Shown here piece by piece: positions 41,688 to 50,544 of a stretch of DNA of 64,000 nucleotides. The notes under the pieces were generated by a model, which was not told the origin of the DNA, did not search any database, and worked only from the letters and a program-made list of their open reading frames with translations. This stretch comes from DYJK01 sp040755055 (lineage in GTDB: Bacteria; Bacteroidota; Ignavibacteria; Ignavibacteriales; Melioribacteraceae). Position 1 is the stretch's first letter. The number at the start of each line of letters is the position of its first letter. The stretch lies in NCBI GenBank assembly GCA_040755055.1, contig JBFMBS010000004.1, positions 119,118 through 183,117 on the forward strand. Direction: 5' to 3'. The translations under genes were made by a program, and so were the position numbers.

Positions 41688-42503
41688 TCACTTCTTTAAT
41701 ATTACTATGTCTACTCTTCTGTTTAATGCTCTTGATTGCGGTGTATCATTTGATGCAATCGGTCTATATTCTGCATAACCTACAACCGAAACTTTGTCCG
41801 CAAATATTCCTTCGTTCTGTATTAAATAATACCCGGTACTTAATGCCCTATCAACCGAGAGATGCCAGTTGGAAGGATACTGGACAGTATTAATTGGAAT
41901 ATTATCCGTATGACCTTCTATACGAATATCATTCGGCAAAGTACGGATTACATCTGCTAATCTTTTCAACACTATCTTCGAAGCGTTACTCAACTCCGCT
42001 CTGCCCGGTGCAAACATAATATCATCCATAATATGAATCGTAACCCCTCTCTCGTTCTGTTCAAGCCGGACCGAACTGCTGTAATTATATTGCTGGATTA
42101 AACGGCTCAGATCATCGGCAAGTTTATCGCTTGGTTTGGGAATAATCGTATTTGTAGAAGAACTAACACTGGATAAATTCGTTTCGCTGCCGAAAATATT
42201 TCCAAGCGCCGATACAACACCTTTATATTTATTTACGTCTATGTTCGACATTGTATATAAAATAATAAACAAGCCAAGCAACAGAGTGATAAGATCCGCA
42301 TAAGTAATCAGGTAACGATCCTTATCACCATCTTCATGAAACTGGGAATCTTCGGAATCTAAGCGCTCAGTTTTCTTAACTGAATTCTTTGCGGAAGCAT
42401 TCCTACCAAACGAGCTTTCATAACCGATGGAATCTCGCCGCTCTGCAACGTCAGAACTCCTTCCAAAGAAATCTCCATTAGATTCTTTTCCTCTAAATGA
42501 CAT
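41688..42503 (-). CDS. Stator protein MotB, second (sodium/PomB/MotS-like) set
   Basis: 271 aa. TM helix (about 64-84) begins DRYLITYADLITLLLGLFIILYTMS; Asp70 is the ion site. The TYADLITLLL-FF-LY pattern resembles MotS/PomB-type stators rather than the AYADFxTAMMAFF of proton MotB. OmpA-like domain (about 150-270: EGHTDNIPI, NRRVDIVI). The first 49 codons overlap the motA gene by 145 nt in another frame and give a Ser/Arg/Asp-rich tail; an AGGAG site upstream of ATG 42503 supports this start, and I find no later ATG, GTG or TTG before the TM. Confidence 0.88.
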   Translation of the reverse strand: MSFRGKESNGDFFGRSSDVAERRDSIGYESSFGRNASAKNSVKKTERLDSEDSQFHEDGDKDRYLITYADLITLLLGLFIILYTMSNIDVNKYKGVVSALGNIFGSETNLSSVSSSTNTIIPKPSDKLADDLSRLIQQYNYSSSVRLEQNERGVTIHIMDDIMFAPGRAELSNASKIVLKRLADVIRTLPNDIRIEGHTDNIPINTVQYPSNWHLSVDRALSTGYYLIQNEGIFADKVSVVGYAEYRPIASNDTPQSRALNRRVDIVILKK

Positions 42504-43138
42504 TTTTTTAATCTATCTCCTATTGGAAGCCAGATAATATTTGCACTAAACACACCCCACAATGTGGCAATAAATGCAGTAGCAATATTTTTAATCAATG
42601 AATTCGGATCGGCGCCGGCATTAGCTAAGGTCATAATCAGACCCATAACGGTTCCAATTATTCCCATCGTTGGCGCATAGCCGCCCATCTTTGTAAAAAT
42701 AAATATGTTTGAATAGTGACGCTCTTGCATAGCTTTCATCTCTGAATTAGCAAGGTTAGCCAGTGAATCTGCATCGGTGCCGTCCATTACAAACCTTACC
42801 ATTTTTTTCGGGAAATAATGTGAGAACTTATTCAAGTCTTTTTCGATCGCAAGCAAACCTTCATTCCTTGATTTGATAGCTAGTTCTATAAACACGTCAA
42901 TAACACGACTTACATCGTACTGTTTGGGAAAGTAAGCCAGTTTAATTAATGTAATTATATCTTTCATTTTGTCTAAACCAAAACCGATAATCACAGCCGC
43001 AAATGTTCCGCCGAACACAATTATTAAAGAAGAAATTAAAAAGAGTGCTTTGACGGAGCCGCCTTCCAAAAAAAATGCGCCGAATATCGAAAATATTCCA
43101 AGCAATAATCCTATCAATGTTCCGGACTTACGAATCAT
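42359..43138 (-). CDS. Stator protein MotA, second set
   Basis: 259 aa, MotP/PomA size. TM helices at about 7-27, 32-50, 150-172 and 180-205. GGYAPTMGIIGTVMGLIMTLANAGADP and IATAFIATLWGVFSANIIWLPI are typical of the MotA/PomA TM3-TM4 region. C-terminal LTLQSGEIPSVMKARLVGMLP matches the family end, so the long overlap with motB is not due to a run-on of this gene. Start overlaps flgL by 4 nt. Confidence 0.9.
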   Translation of the reverse strand: MIRKSGTLIGLLLGIFSIFGAFFLEGGSVKALFLISSLIIVFGGTFAAVIIGFGLDKMKDIITLIKLAYFPKQYDVSRVIDVFIELAIKSRNEGLLAIEKDLNKFSHYFPKKMVRFVMDGTDADSLANLANSEMKAMQERHYSNIFIFTKMGGYAPTMGIIGTVMGLIMTLANAGADPNSLIKNIATAFIATLWGVFSANIIWLPIGDRLKKCHLEEKNLMEISLEGVLTLQSGEIPSVMKARLVGMLPQRIQLRKLSA

Positions 43139-44013
43139 AAATAATCTAAAATTGATTTTGGTAAAATTGTTGATGCAAGCTTGTAAGACAGCTGTAATAA
43201 ATAATCCTGGTATTGCAGTTCAACAGCCAGTTCGGCTTGATCGACATCTTGTTTTTTTGAAAGAAGGTCTTGTGTATCGGTCAATTGTTTGTCAAGTAAA
43301 ATATCAATATCCTCCAACCGGTTATATTTATCACCGTTCAATGATTGAAGATTAACAACACTATTATAGGCGTCGGTCAATCTCCCTTTCAGAGTATCAT
43401 CGGGAACTGTCCCGGCTTCAAGTGAATCAAGTATATCATTTATTGTATCAATCAAGTCGGTATCTTCAATCTTATCGCCGGTAACATTCATTGTATCTTT
43501 GATATTCTGGGTAAGCTGCACTTTAATTTCGCCGGTGACAGTTGTTGAAGTTCTGATTGCCCTTCCGTTGGCATCGATTTCCCACGGCGAATCGCTGAAA
43601 TCCGTTCCTCCGAAAATGTACATACCGTTTCTCTTTTCGTTTAGACTTTGAACGATAGCTTGAAGCGAACCCTTGACCGATTGAGTAATTGTATCAAAAT
43701 TAACCGCATTCAACGGGTTATCAGAATTAATAACCTGGTTGATAATACTTTGAGTTTCATCGGCAACATTTTCCAATGAACTTATGGTGGCATTCAAATA
43801 ATCTTTTGCATTAACAATATTTTTCTGAAAAGTTTCAATTCTGCGTATCTGTGAATCCAAATTAATTGCATCCAACGAATCACTAAGGTTATCCGAAAGC
43901 TTGTCCAACTTACTGTTGTTGGTTAACTGTGTTTGAATTTTCAGTTTCTTTTCGTTAATCCGGTTCTGGTTGTACAGATATTTTTCGGATAAAATATTTT
44001 CGGTTATTCTCAT
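43135..44013 (-). CDS. flgL: Hook-filament junction protein FlgL (HAP3)
   Basis: 292 aa. N-terminal coiled-coil of flagellin type (MRITENILSEKYLYNQNRINEKK), GTDFSDSPW-like short middle domain and C-terminal helix (DVDQAELAVELQYQDYLLQLSYKLASTILPKSILDYL). Shorter than enteric FlgL. Links hook to filament. 3 nt after flgK and overlapping motA by 4 nt. Confidence 0.9.
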   Translation of the reverse strand: MRITENILSEKYLYNQNRINEKKLKIQTQLTNNSKLDKLSDNLSDSLDAINLDSQIRRIETFQKNIVNAKDYLNATISSLENVADETQSIINQVINSDNPLNAVNFDTITQSVKGSLQAIVQSLNEKRNGMYIFGGTDFSDSPWEIDANGRAIRTSTTVTGEIKVQLTQNIKDTMNVTGDKIEDTDLIDTINDILDSLEAGTVPDDTLKGRLTDAYNSVVNLQSLNGDKYNRLEDIDILLDKQLTDTQDLLSKKQDVDQAELAVELQYQDYLLQLSYKLASTILPKSILDYL

Positions 44014-44016
44014 ATA

Positions 44017-45411
44017 CTACACCATTTGTAAAATTGTATCCATCATCTCTTCAACTACTTTAACAAGCTTTGCTGCTGCTTCGTAAGAGCGCTGGTATTT
44101 AATAACATTTGTCATTTCTTCATCAATCGAAACACCCGAATAAGAAGCTTTTTGATTACTAAGCTGCTGCAATACAAGTTCGTTCGATTCTATTTTGTCA
44201 TCACTGATAACTTTTTCGGTACCAAAACTGTTCAAAATATTATTGTAAGATTCAAGGATTGATAGGTTATCAAGTTCGCTGACCTTTGCATCCGCCAGAC
44301 CGGCAATGCTGTTTGCAATAGTACCATTGCCATCATTATCCGCCACATTTGATGCAGCAATGTTTTTAGGATCGTTTAATACATCGCTGTTAATATTGAT
44401 TTGACCGTTTACAAACGCATCAATAACATTACCGTTTGTATCAAGTTCACCGAAGAACGGGATCCCGGTCGATGAGCTGCCGTTTTCCATCAATGTATGA
44501 CCTTGCATGTGATATTCATTTACCTTTTCAATAAAAACATTAGCAAGGTTTTCAAGGTTTTGTTTGTATTCGGGAATTTTGTTCGAGTAAAGATCCGTGA
44601 TGGCAAAAAGTTCTCCGGAATTCAGAATGATGGTTGCGTTCTGATCATTCTTAGAAACAATTCTCATTTTGCCGTTCACAAACGTAACTTCAAATTCATT
44701 GTAAACATTTTGATCGGCACCCTGGATACCGCCAACATTAACAACAGCTGCTCCATATTCATTCATTTGAACAGTTATATTGGTAAGCTTGCTTAATCCA
44801 TCTATCAATACGTCGCGTTTATCTTTTAACTCGCTTGCTTTGATTCCCCTTGCCTCGGATTCGTAAATTTTTTGATTCAATTCATTGATTTGTTTTAAGT
44901 AGTTATTCAACTCTTCTGTTTTTACGGATGCTTCTTTTTGAAGTGTTGCCTGAACGTCCGAAAACCCGTCAAACACTTCCTGGAATCTCTCGCTCAATCT
45001 TTGCGCTTTCTGAATTATTGTGGAACGGTATTGAGTTGAATTAGGAATTGTAGTTAACTGGTCCCATGCACTGAAAAATTCGTTAAAGTAAGCTGCCAAT
45101 CCGCTGTCGGATGGTTCCGCAATTACAGATTCAACTTGCTGAAGCATCGTAGATCTTTTTTCGGCATCGGATATTGAAGATTGATACTTTCTAATTTGTG
45201 TATCAATCAGGTCGTTTTTTATTCTCTGCACATCCTGGATTTTTACACCCATACCGATACCGGCTTGTGTTTCCTCGGTTGAAAGAAGTACTTTCTGCCT
45301 CGTGTAATCCGCGTTGCCGGCATTGGAAATATTCTGCGAAGCAACATCCAACGCTCGCTGGTATGTTGCCATTGTTCTTACCGATATGTCAAGTAATCTG
45401 CCGATTCCCAT
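44017..45411 (-). CDS. flgK: Hook-filament junction protein FlgK (HAP1)
   Basis: 464 aa. The rod/hook-family N-terminus ALDVASQNISNAGNADYTRQ is intact, with a middle HAP1 region and the C-terminal D0 helix ending VVEEMMDTILQMV. GVSIDEEMTNVIKYQRSYEAAAKLV is the family's C-terminal signature. Forms the first junction zone on the hook. Between flgN (its chaperone) and flgL, the common order. Confidence 0.94.
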   Translation of the reverse strand: MGIGRLLDISVRTMATYQRALDVASQNISNAGNADYTRQKVLLSTEETQAGIGMGVKIQDVQRIKNDLIDTQIRKYQSSISDAEKRSTMLQQVESVIAEPSDSGLAAYFNEFFSAWDQLTTIPNSTQYRSTIIQKAQRLSERFQEVFDGFSDVQATLQKEASVKTEELNNYLKQINELNQKIYESEARGIKASELKDKRDVLIDGLSKLTNITVQMNEYGAAVVNVGGIQGADQNVYNEFEVTFVNGKMRIVSKNDQNATIILNSGELFAITDLYSNKIPEYKQNLENLANVFIEKVNEYHMQGHTLMENGSSSTGIPFFGELDTNGNVIDAFVNGQININSDVLNDPKNIAASNVADNDGNGTIANSIAGLADAKVSELDNLSILESYNNILNSFGTEKVISDDKIESNELVLQQLSNQKASYSGVSIDEEMTNVIKYQRSYEAAAKLVKVVEEMMDTILQMV

Positions 45412-45412
45412 T

Positions 45413-45865
45413 TTAAATTCTCTTATTTACCAATGATCTTTTACCGTTACCGAGTAAAGTCATCATTCTTTCTTTAACAATATTTCTCGATACATCGATC
45501 AAAAGTGTAAGCTGCGAATTAATATTAATAATTCTGCCGGCTTTGTCTTTAATAGATGTTCTTAGTTTTTCAATATTATTTTGTTCCGATACAAACAATT
45601 TGTTTGCTGTGTTAAACAATTCATCAAAGGTAAAATTTTCCAAAACAATTGAATTATTTTTTGCGAATGACTCAATCAAATTTTTCCTCTTTCTTTCCTC
45701 TGCATCGATATCACCCAATATTGTCTGTTCATTTTTAATTCTTTCATCGAGCTGATCAAAATCGTTTGCAACAATCGCTTCTTTCTTCTGAAGTAAAACC
45801 GAAATAAGGCGGTCAAAATTCTTTTCTTGATTCGATAAGGACTGAACTAATTCTTTTGTGTTCAT
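45413..45865 (-). CDS. flgN: FlgK/FlgL export chaperone FlgN
   Basis: 150 aa, all-helical coiled coil (NQEKNFDRLISVLLQKKEAI start, long central helices, VSRNIVKERMMTLLGNGKRS near the end). Size, helical content and position directly before flgK support FlgN, although FlgN is poorly conserved. Overlaps flgJ by 4 nt. Confidence 0.8.
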   Translation of the reverse strand: MNTKELVQSLSNQEKNFDRLISVLLQKKEAIVANDFDQLDERIKNEQTILGDIDAEERKRKNLIESFAKNNSIVLENFTFDELFNTANKLFVSEQNNIEKLRTSIKDKAGRIININSQLTLLIDVSRNIVKERMMTLLGNGKRSLVNKRI

Positions 45866-46671
45866 ATATCGCTCTCATTAAAGTGATTTAAATAACCGAA
45901 TACCTTCGTGATGTAATTTTGAGTTTCATCAAAAGGCGGAACACCTTTGTATTTTTCTACATTTTGCGGACCTGCATTGTAAGCGGCCAAAGCAAGTTTC
46001 AAATCACCATTATATTGTCGAAGCATTTGGGTTAAATATTTAGTTCCACCGTAAATATTTTGTTTTGGATCAAAAGCGTTTTTCACACCCATATCTGCTG
46101 CAGTTGAATCTATTAACTGCATTAATCCCTTAGCTTTAGCCGACGAAACGGCTTTGTGATTTGCCGCCGATTCGGTCATTATAACAGATTTAATCAAATT
46201 CTTGTCCAAACCAAATTCATTAGCAGCTCCTTCTATAAGACCTTCATACTTTTTCAACCTATTTATAGACTCTTTACTTGGTTCTATTTTTTGAATGTTC
46301 TCATTATCATTGTTTTTGTAAAGGTTTAAAGTTGCATTAATAGAATGATTCAAATATTCCGGCAAATCCTCCCCGGTTACTTTTCGATAAATCGCTTCGG
46401 CAATTCCTAAACTTTTGCTTTTGGAAATCTGCGAAGCAATCTGCTGCTCAAAAATTGTATCGAACATATCGTTACCATATCCTTCGTCACCGAGCATCCC
46501 TCCGGTTGTCTTGTTCATCGATTGAAGCATCATAGCAGTCATCAAACTTTCGAATTCATTTGCTGCATCGGCAATTTTTGCTTTTTGCTTATCATCGTAA
46601 CGCGACTTTATCTCTGTCATTTGCGCCAGATGCTTACCGCTGCTTCCCGTTTTTAAAGTAATCTCTTCCAT
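45862..46671 (-). CDS. flgJ: FlgJ-like rod-binding protein fused to a lytic transglycosylase
   Basis: 269 aa. N-terminal rod-binding domain (about 30-100: ANEFESLMTAMMLQSMNKTTGG, DTIFEQQIA). C-terminal domain (about 140-262) is a soluble lytic transglycosylase (GH23): VIMTESAANHKAVSSAKAKG with catalytic Glu in the TES motif, GLMQLIDSTA and ALAAYNAGPQNV. Enteric FlgJ has a GH73 glucosaminidase here instead, so this is a variant architecture. Opens peptidoglycan for rod passage. No signal peptide, consistent with export by the flagellar apparatus. Confidence 0.88.
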   Translation of the reverse strand: MEEITLKTGSSGKHLAQMTEIKSRYDDKQKAKIADAANEFESLMTAMMLQSMNKTTGGMLGDEGYGNDMFDTIFEQQIASQISKSKSLGIAEAIYRKVTGEDLPEYLNHSINATLNLYKNNDNENIQKIEPSKESINRLKKYEGLIEGAANEFGLDKNLIKSVIMTESAANHKAVSSAKAKGLMQLIDSTAADMGVKNAFDPKQNIYGGTKYLTQMLRQYNGDLKLALAAYNAGPQNVEKYKGVPPFDETQNYITKVFGYLNHFNESDI

Positions 46672-46673
46672 AA

Positions 46674-47771
46674 TTATATTATAACTAACTCAGCAATCAA
46701 CGCACCGGCTTCTTTAAGAGCTTGAAAGATTGCTATTATATCTCTTGGAGAAACTTTAAGCGAATTTAGTGCTGCTGCAACTTCCTGAACATTACTTGCA
46801 CCCTGGATTGCAATTGTGTTCGTTGAATCTTGATAAGCCGACGGTACAAGGTTATTAAATACAACTGTCTGTCCTCTTGAAAAAGCATTCGGCTGCGAAA
46901 TCATCGGATAAGACCTAATCTGAATATTCAAGCTTCCGTGAGTAATGCTAACCGGTTGTATCTTTACATTGCTACCGGCTACTACAGTGCCGGTTCTTTC
47001 GTTAAGCACAACTTTCGCAATATCATCTACCTGGATAACTATGTTTTCAATATCTGCAAGAAAAGCTATCAAATTATTTTGTCTGTCTGCCGGGATGGAA
47101 ACTTTCACTTCTGCCGCATCAACAGCTTTTGCAGCATCACCGCCGATTTTTGAGTTTATCGCATTCGTGATATTATTTGCAGTAGTAACATCGGGGTCTC
47201 TTAAGAATACAGAAATTTCCTGGTTAACATTTGCAGCAATACTCATTGGCTCTTTTAGCGATCCGCCGCGAGGAACTCTGCCGGCTAATGCATGATTTCT
47301 CGATAAACGATTTCCGGATAGCGTACTTATATCATAACCGCCGACGGAAATGGCCCCTTGTGCAAATCCATAAACTCTCCCATCGATCCCGGAAAGCGGT
47401 GTCATAAGTAATGTTCCGCCTTGCAGACTGGTAGCATCGCCCATCGAAGAAACCGTAACATCAAATTCGGCACCGGTTTTAAGATTGGAATTCAATGATG
47501 CAGTTACAATTACTGCCGCAACGTTCTTCGTCTTCAAATCTGTTTGAGGAACAGTTATACCAAATCTTTTCAACATGCTTGTTACCGATTGAATCGTAAA
47601 TGACGAGCGGTAGCTGTCACCGGAACCGGCAAGCCCCACGACCAATCCGTATCCTATAATTTGTTCCGAACTTTGTCCGCTTAGGTATGCAACATCTTTA
47701 ATTCTTTGTGCATATACCGAGTGAGCAAAAATCAGAAAAGCAAATAGTATTGATATTAATCTTGTTTTCAT
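46674..47771 (-). CDS. flgI: Flagellar P-ring protein FlgI
   Basis: 365 aa from the ATG at 47771, where an AGG ribosome site lies upstream and a clean signal peptide (ILFAFLIFAHSVYA) begins; an in-frame start seven codons earlier would overlap flgH. Mature protein starts QRIKDVAYLSGQSSEQIIGYGLVVGLAGSGD, diagnostic of FlgI, and the end LKEAGALIAELVII also fits. Forms the periplasmic bushing around the rod. Confidence 0.95.
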   Translation of the reverse strand: MKTRLISILFAFLIFAHSVYAQRIKDVAYLSGQSSEQIIGYGLVVGLAGSGDSYRSSFTIQSVTSMLKRFGITVPQTDLKTKNVAAVIVTASLNSNLKTGAEFDVTVSSMGDATSLQGGTLLMTPLSGIDGRVYGFAQGAISVGGYDISTLSGNRLSRNHALAGRVPRGGSLKEPMSIAANVNQEISVFLRDPDVTTANNITNAINSKIGGDAAKAVDAAEVKVSIPADRQNNLIAFLADIENIVIQVDDIAKVVLNERTGTVVAGSNVKIQPVSITHGSLNIQIRSYPMISQPNAFSRGQTVVFNNLVPSAYQDSTNTIAIQGASNVQEVAAALNSLKVSPRDIIAIFQALKEAGALIAELVII

Positions 47772-47779
47772 TTTGCTAC

Positions 47780-48352
47780 CTAAAAAATCCAATGGAAAAA
47801 TTTAGTAAGCCAGCCCGGTTTTTGAGAATCATCAATTATACCGCTTCCTTCAAATGAAATCTCTGCTTCCGAAATGTTATACGACAAAACGGAATTGTCC
47901 GCTGCTATGTCACTCGGCCTAACTATTCCCTTGATATTTATCAACTGTTCTTCACCATTGATAACAATTTTTCGGCTTCCTTTAATTAACATATTTCCGT
48001 TCGCAAGCACCGAATCAACCATTGCACTAATTTTTGTTCTAACAACCCCGGTAGTTTTTGTTGATCCAGAACCGGTAAATGAATTTCCGGAACTTATATT
48101 TGCATCCACTGTCGGGAAAGAATTTTCTCCAACACCGCCTGAAAATCCGAATGAAAGGTCACTGCTTCTTCCGGCTGATGTTTCGGCATTATTAGTTGCC
48201 TGGGATGATTCAAGAACAATAATTGTAACTGCATCTCCCTTCTGGTTTGCCTTGTTATCGGAGAACAATGAGAACGCAGCATTTCTTCTCATATCTTGTG
48301 CATGAATTAAACTCACGGCACATAGGAAAATTATCACGCTAAACTTTTTCAT
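47780..48352 (-). CDS. flgH: Flagellar L-ring protein FlgH
   Basis: 190 aa. FlgH signatures AFSLFSDNKANQKGDAVTIIV and GSGSTKTTGVVRTKISAMV, VNGEEQLINIKGIVRPSDI and the family end are present. The N-terminus ends SLIHA-QD and looks like an ordinary signal peptidase I site; the single Cys (residue 11) is inside the hydrophobic core without a lipobox. Enteric FlgH is a lipoprotein, so anchoring in the outer membrane probably differs here. Confidence 0.93.
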   Translation of the reverse strand: MKKFSVIIFLCAVSLIHAQDMRRNAAFSLFSDNKANQKGDAVTIIVLESSQATNNAETSAGRSSDLSFGFSGGVGENSFPTVDANISSGNSFTGSGSTKTTGVVRTKISAMVDSVLANGNMLIKGSRKIVINGEEQLINIKGIVRPSDIAADNSVLSYNISEAEISFEGSGIIDDSQKPGWLTKFFHWIF

Positions 48353-48356
48353 TTTA

Positions 48357-49001
48357 CTACTCGATTAGTGTTGCATTATATTTATCAAAAACTTTTGCTT
48401 TGAATATTTTCTTCTCATCCGTTACTACTCGTATTACATCGCCGATATTTCCGTTTTCACGTGCTGTTACTTCAGTCGTAATATCAACACCGTTGTTGCC
48501 GCTATGAAGTATAAGCCGTTCATTGATATTAATATCCGGCAATAACTCGGTCATCTCTTTTATTAATACAGTGTTTTCTTTTATATCAATTCTGCTTTTC
48601 AATTGCTGGTTTTCAAATAATTGATTCAGCGGCGTTCCTTTAATTGAGGTTACTTCTTTTATCGATTCATTGAAATAAGCGGCAGATAGGACTTCACCCC
48701 TGGGAATTTTTTGATTTGCCGTTAAAACTTTCTTAAACAATTTTACTTTTAAGGAAATAAATGATTGGCTCGATCTTTTATTCCTATCATATAATAGAAC
48801 CGGCACCAGGCAGAAATTTTTGTTTACCTTGGTTTCCCTTGAAAGATCAATCTCTACTCGCAAGTAATTAACAGCAGTTTCGGCAATTTCGTATTCATAG
48901 CGCTCATAATCTTTGAAGAGATCATCGAGATGTTTTTTCAATTGCTCTTCGAATTGATTCGAGCCGAATAAAAAATTTATTATTAGAAAAATAACCGCCA
49001 C
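48357..49001 (-). CDS. flgA: P-ring assembly chaperone FlgA
   Basis: 214 aa, starting with GTG at 49001 a few bases after flgG. N-terminal hydrophobic export signal (AVIFLIINFLFG), then the SAF/ChapFlgA region: RGEVLSAAYFNESIKEVTSIKG, LKSRIDIKENTVLIKEMTEL, IDITTEVTAREN-like (VDITTEVTARENGNIGDVI). Periplasmic chaperone for FlgI polymerisation. Sits between flgG and flgH, as in many flagellar operons. Confidence 0.85.
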   Translation of the reverse strand: MAVIFLIINFLFGSNQFEEQLKKHLDDLFKDYERYEYEIAETAVNYLRVEIDLSRETKVNKNFCLVPVLLYDRNKRSSQSFISLKVKLFKKVLTANQKIPRGEVLSAAYFNESIKEVTSIKGTPLNQLFENQQLKSRIDIKENTVLIKEMTELLPDININERLILHSGNNGVDITTEVTARENGNIGDVIRVVTDEKKIFKAKVFDKYNATLIE

Positions 49002-49005
49002 TTTG

Positions 49006-49806
49006 TTATCCGCGTTTTAGATTATTAGCCATTGTCATCATTTCTTCCACAGTTTTAACAGTCTTGGAATTTATTTCATATGCCCTTTGCGCTGCAATCA
49101 TAGAGATCATCTCTTCCACAATATCAACATTAGATGATTCTAAAAATCCCTGGTTTATCTCACCAAAACCTTCGCTGCCGGGCGTTCCAAGGATTGGCTG
49201 CCCGGATGATGTAGTTTCCGCATAAAGATTATCACCAAGTGCAAGCAAACCGCCGTTGTTCATGAATCGTGCAAGTTCGACATTGCCAAGTGCTACTCTG
49301 TTACCATCAGTTTGTATAGCTTCAACCATTCCATCTTTTCCAACCGAAATACCGACAACATCTGTGTTGAGAGTTATATCCGGATCAACAATAAAACCGC
49401 TGGCAGTGGAAAGTTTACCATCGGCATTTACTTTGAATGAGCCGTCGCGTGTATAAGCAAGCGTTCCGTCGCTTTTCCTTACTTGAAAAAATCCTTCTCC
49501 TTGAATCGCCAGATCAAACTGGTTGTTGGTTGGAGTAATATCACCTTGCTTAAAAATCTTTTGTGTAGAACCCGGCTTAACACCGTTGCCTACCTGGATT
49601 TTATTTGTAGAGTTTTCATAGATGCCGGGTGTTGATGTTGAAAGCGGATTAATATTTACTTCCTGGTACATTAAATCCTGGAATTCCGCCTTGTTCTTTT
49701 TAAATCCCGTTGTATTAATGTTGGCAATATTATTCGAAATAACTTCGATGTTAATCTGCTGAGCGTACATACCCGAAGCTGCTGTTCTTAGAGCTCTTGT
49801 TGGCAT
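49006..49806 (-). CDS. flgG: Distal rod protein FlgG
   Basis: 266 aa, near the standard length (about 260). N-terminal ALRTAASGMYAQQINIEVIS and NNIANINTTGFKKNKAEFQD, central QGEGFFQV and C-terminal SNVDIVEEMISMIAAQRAYEINSKTVK are diagnostic. Exported via the flagellar type III system. 13 nt after flgF. Confidence 0.96.
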   Translation of the reverse strand: MPTRALRTAASGMYAQQINIEVISNNIANINTTGFKKNKAEFQDLMYQEVNINPLSTSTPGIYENSTNKIQVGNGVKPGSTQKIFKQGDITPTNNQFDLAIQGEGFFQVRKSDGTLAYTRDGSFKVNADGKLSTASGFIVDPDITLNTDVVGISVGKDGMVEAIQTDGNRVALGNVELARFMNNGGLLALGDNLYAETTSSGQPILGTPGSEGFGEINQGFLESSNVDIVEEMISMIAAQRAYEINSKTVKTVEEMMTMANNLKRG

Positions 49807-49819
49807 TTGTTACCTCTTA

Positions 49820-50530
49820 TTAAACCTTTCCAATTTGATTTGCCAGATCCAATGACTGATCGAGCGAGTTAATTATCTTTTGCGATGTTTCGTAAGTTTT
49901 GTTCAATTGTATCATCGATTCCATTTCGAGAATCGGGTTTGTATTCGATTGTTCGATGTATCCTTGAGATATTTTAAATTCATCTGCTAAGGCATTGGTA
50001 AAATTTTCATCGTTGGTTATAAAATTTGATCCGCCGCTGCGTACCAGTTCTTCGGGATTATCGACTTTGACAATCAATAATGTATCAACAAGCTGGTTGC
50101 CGATTTTAATTTCACCGGCACTCGAAACAAGAAATATTGAATCTTTCTGCCGGAGAATTTCTTCAAGACTTATCGTTCCGTTTTGACCAAGCACTTTTTT
50201 TCCGTTTGCATCAACCAAATAACCTTCGTCCGAAATTCTGAATCGCCCGTCTCTCGTCAGTTCAACTTTACCATCTTCATCCTTAACCGCAAAAAATCCA
50301 TCGCCATAAATTGCCATATCAAGGGGATTGGAGGTTAATATTGTCTCGCCTTGCTGTTGACTCGATATTTTTTTTATGTACGATTGCCCGAATTCATCGA
50401 TGTACTCGGAAAAAGGAACTTCCCTTTTATAACCGGTAGTATTGATGTTGGCAAGATTATTGGCAACAACGTCAATATTTTTTGTTCTATGTTCTAAACT
50501 GCGAGCAACCGTGTAAATACCTTTTATCAC
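49820..50530 (-). CDS. flgF: Proximal rod protein FlgF
   Basis: 236 aa starting with GTG at 50530 behind a strong GGAGG site. MIKGIYTVARSLEHRTKNID, NNLANINTTGYKRE, YGDGFFAV and the C-terminal SNTNPILEMESMIQLNKTYETSQ match the FlgF/FlgG rod family; a shorter, more divergent sequence and place before flgG indicate FlgF. Confidence 0.92.
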   Translation of the reverse strand: MIKGIYTVARSLEHRTKNIDVVANNLANINTTGYKREVPFSEYIDEFGQSYIKKISSQQQGETILTSNPLDMAIYGDGFFAVKDEDGKVELTRDGRFRISDEGYLVDANGKKVLGQNGTISLEEILRQKDSIFLVSSAGEIKIGNQLVDTLLIVKVDNPEELVRSGGSNFITNDENFTNALADEFKISQGYIEQSNTNPILEMESMIQLNKTYETSQKIINSLDQSLDLANQIGKV

Positions 50531-50544
50531 CTGGTCCTCCTCTC

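Noticed and set aside
42359..42503. Frameshift in motA or motB as the cause of the overlap
   Set aside because: Both proteins match family lengths and ends, and the MotB ATG has an AGGAG site upstream; kept as a real overlap pending coverage data.
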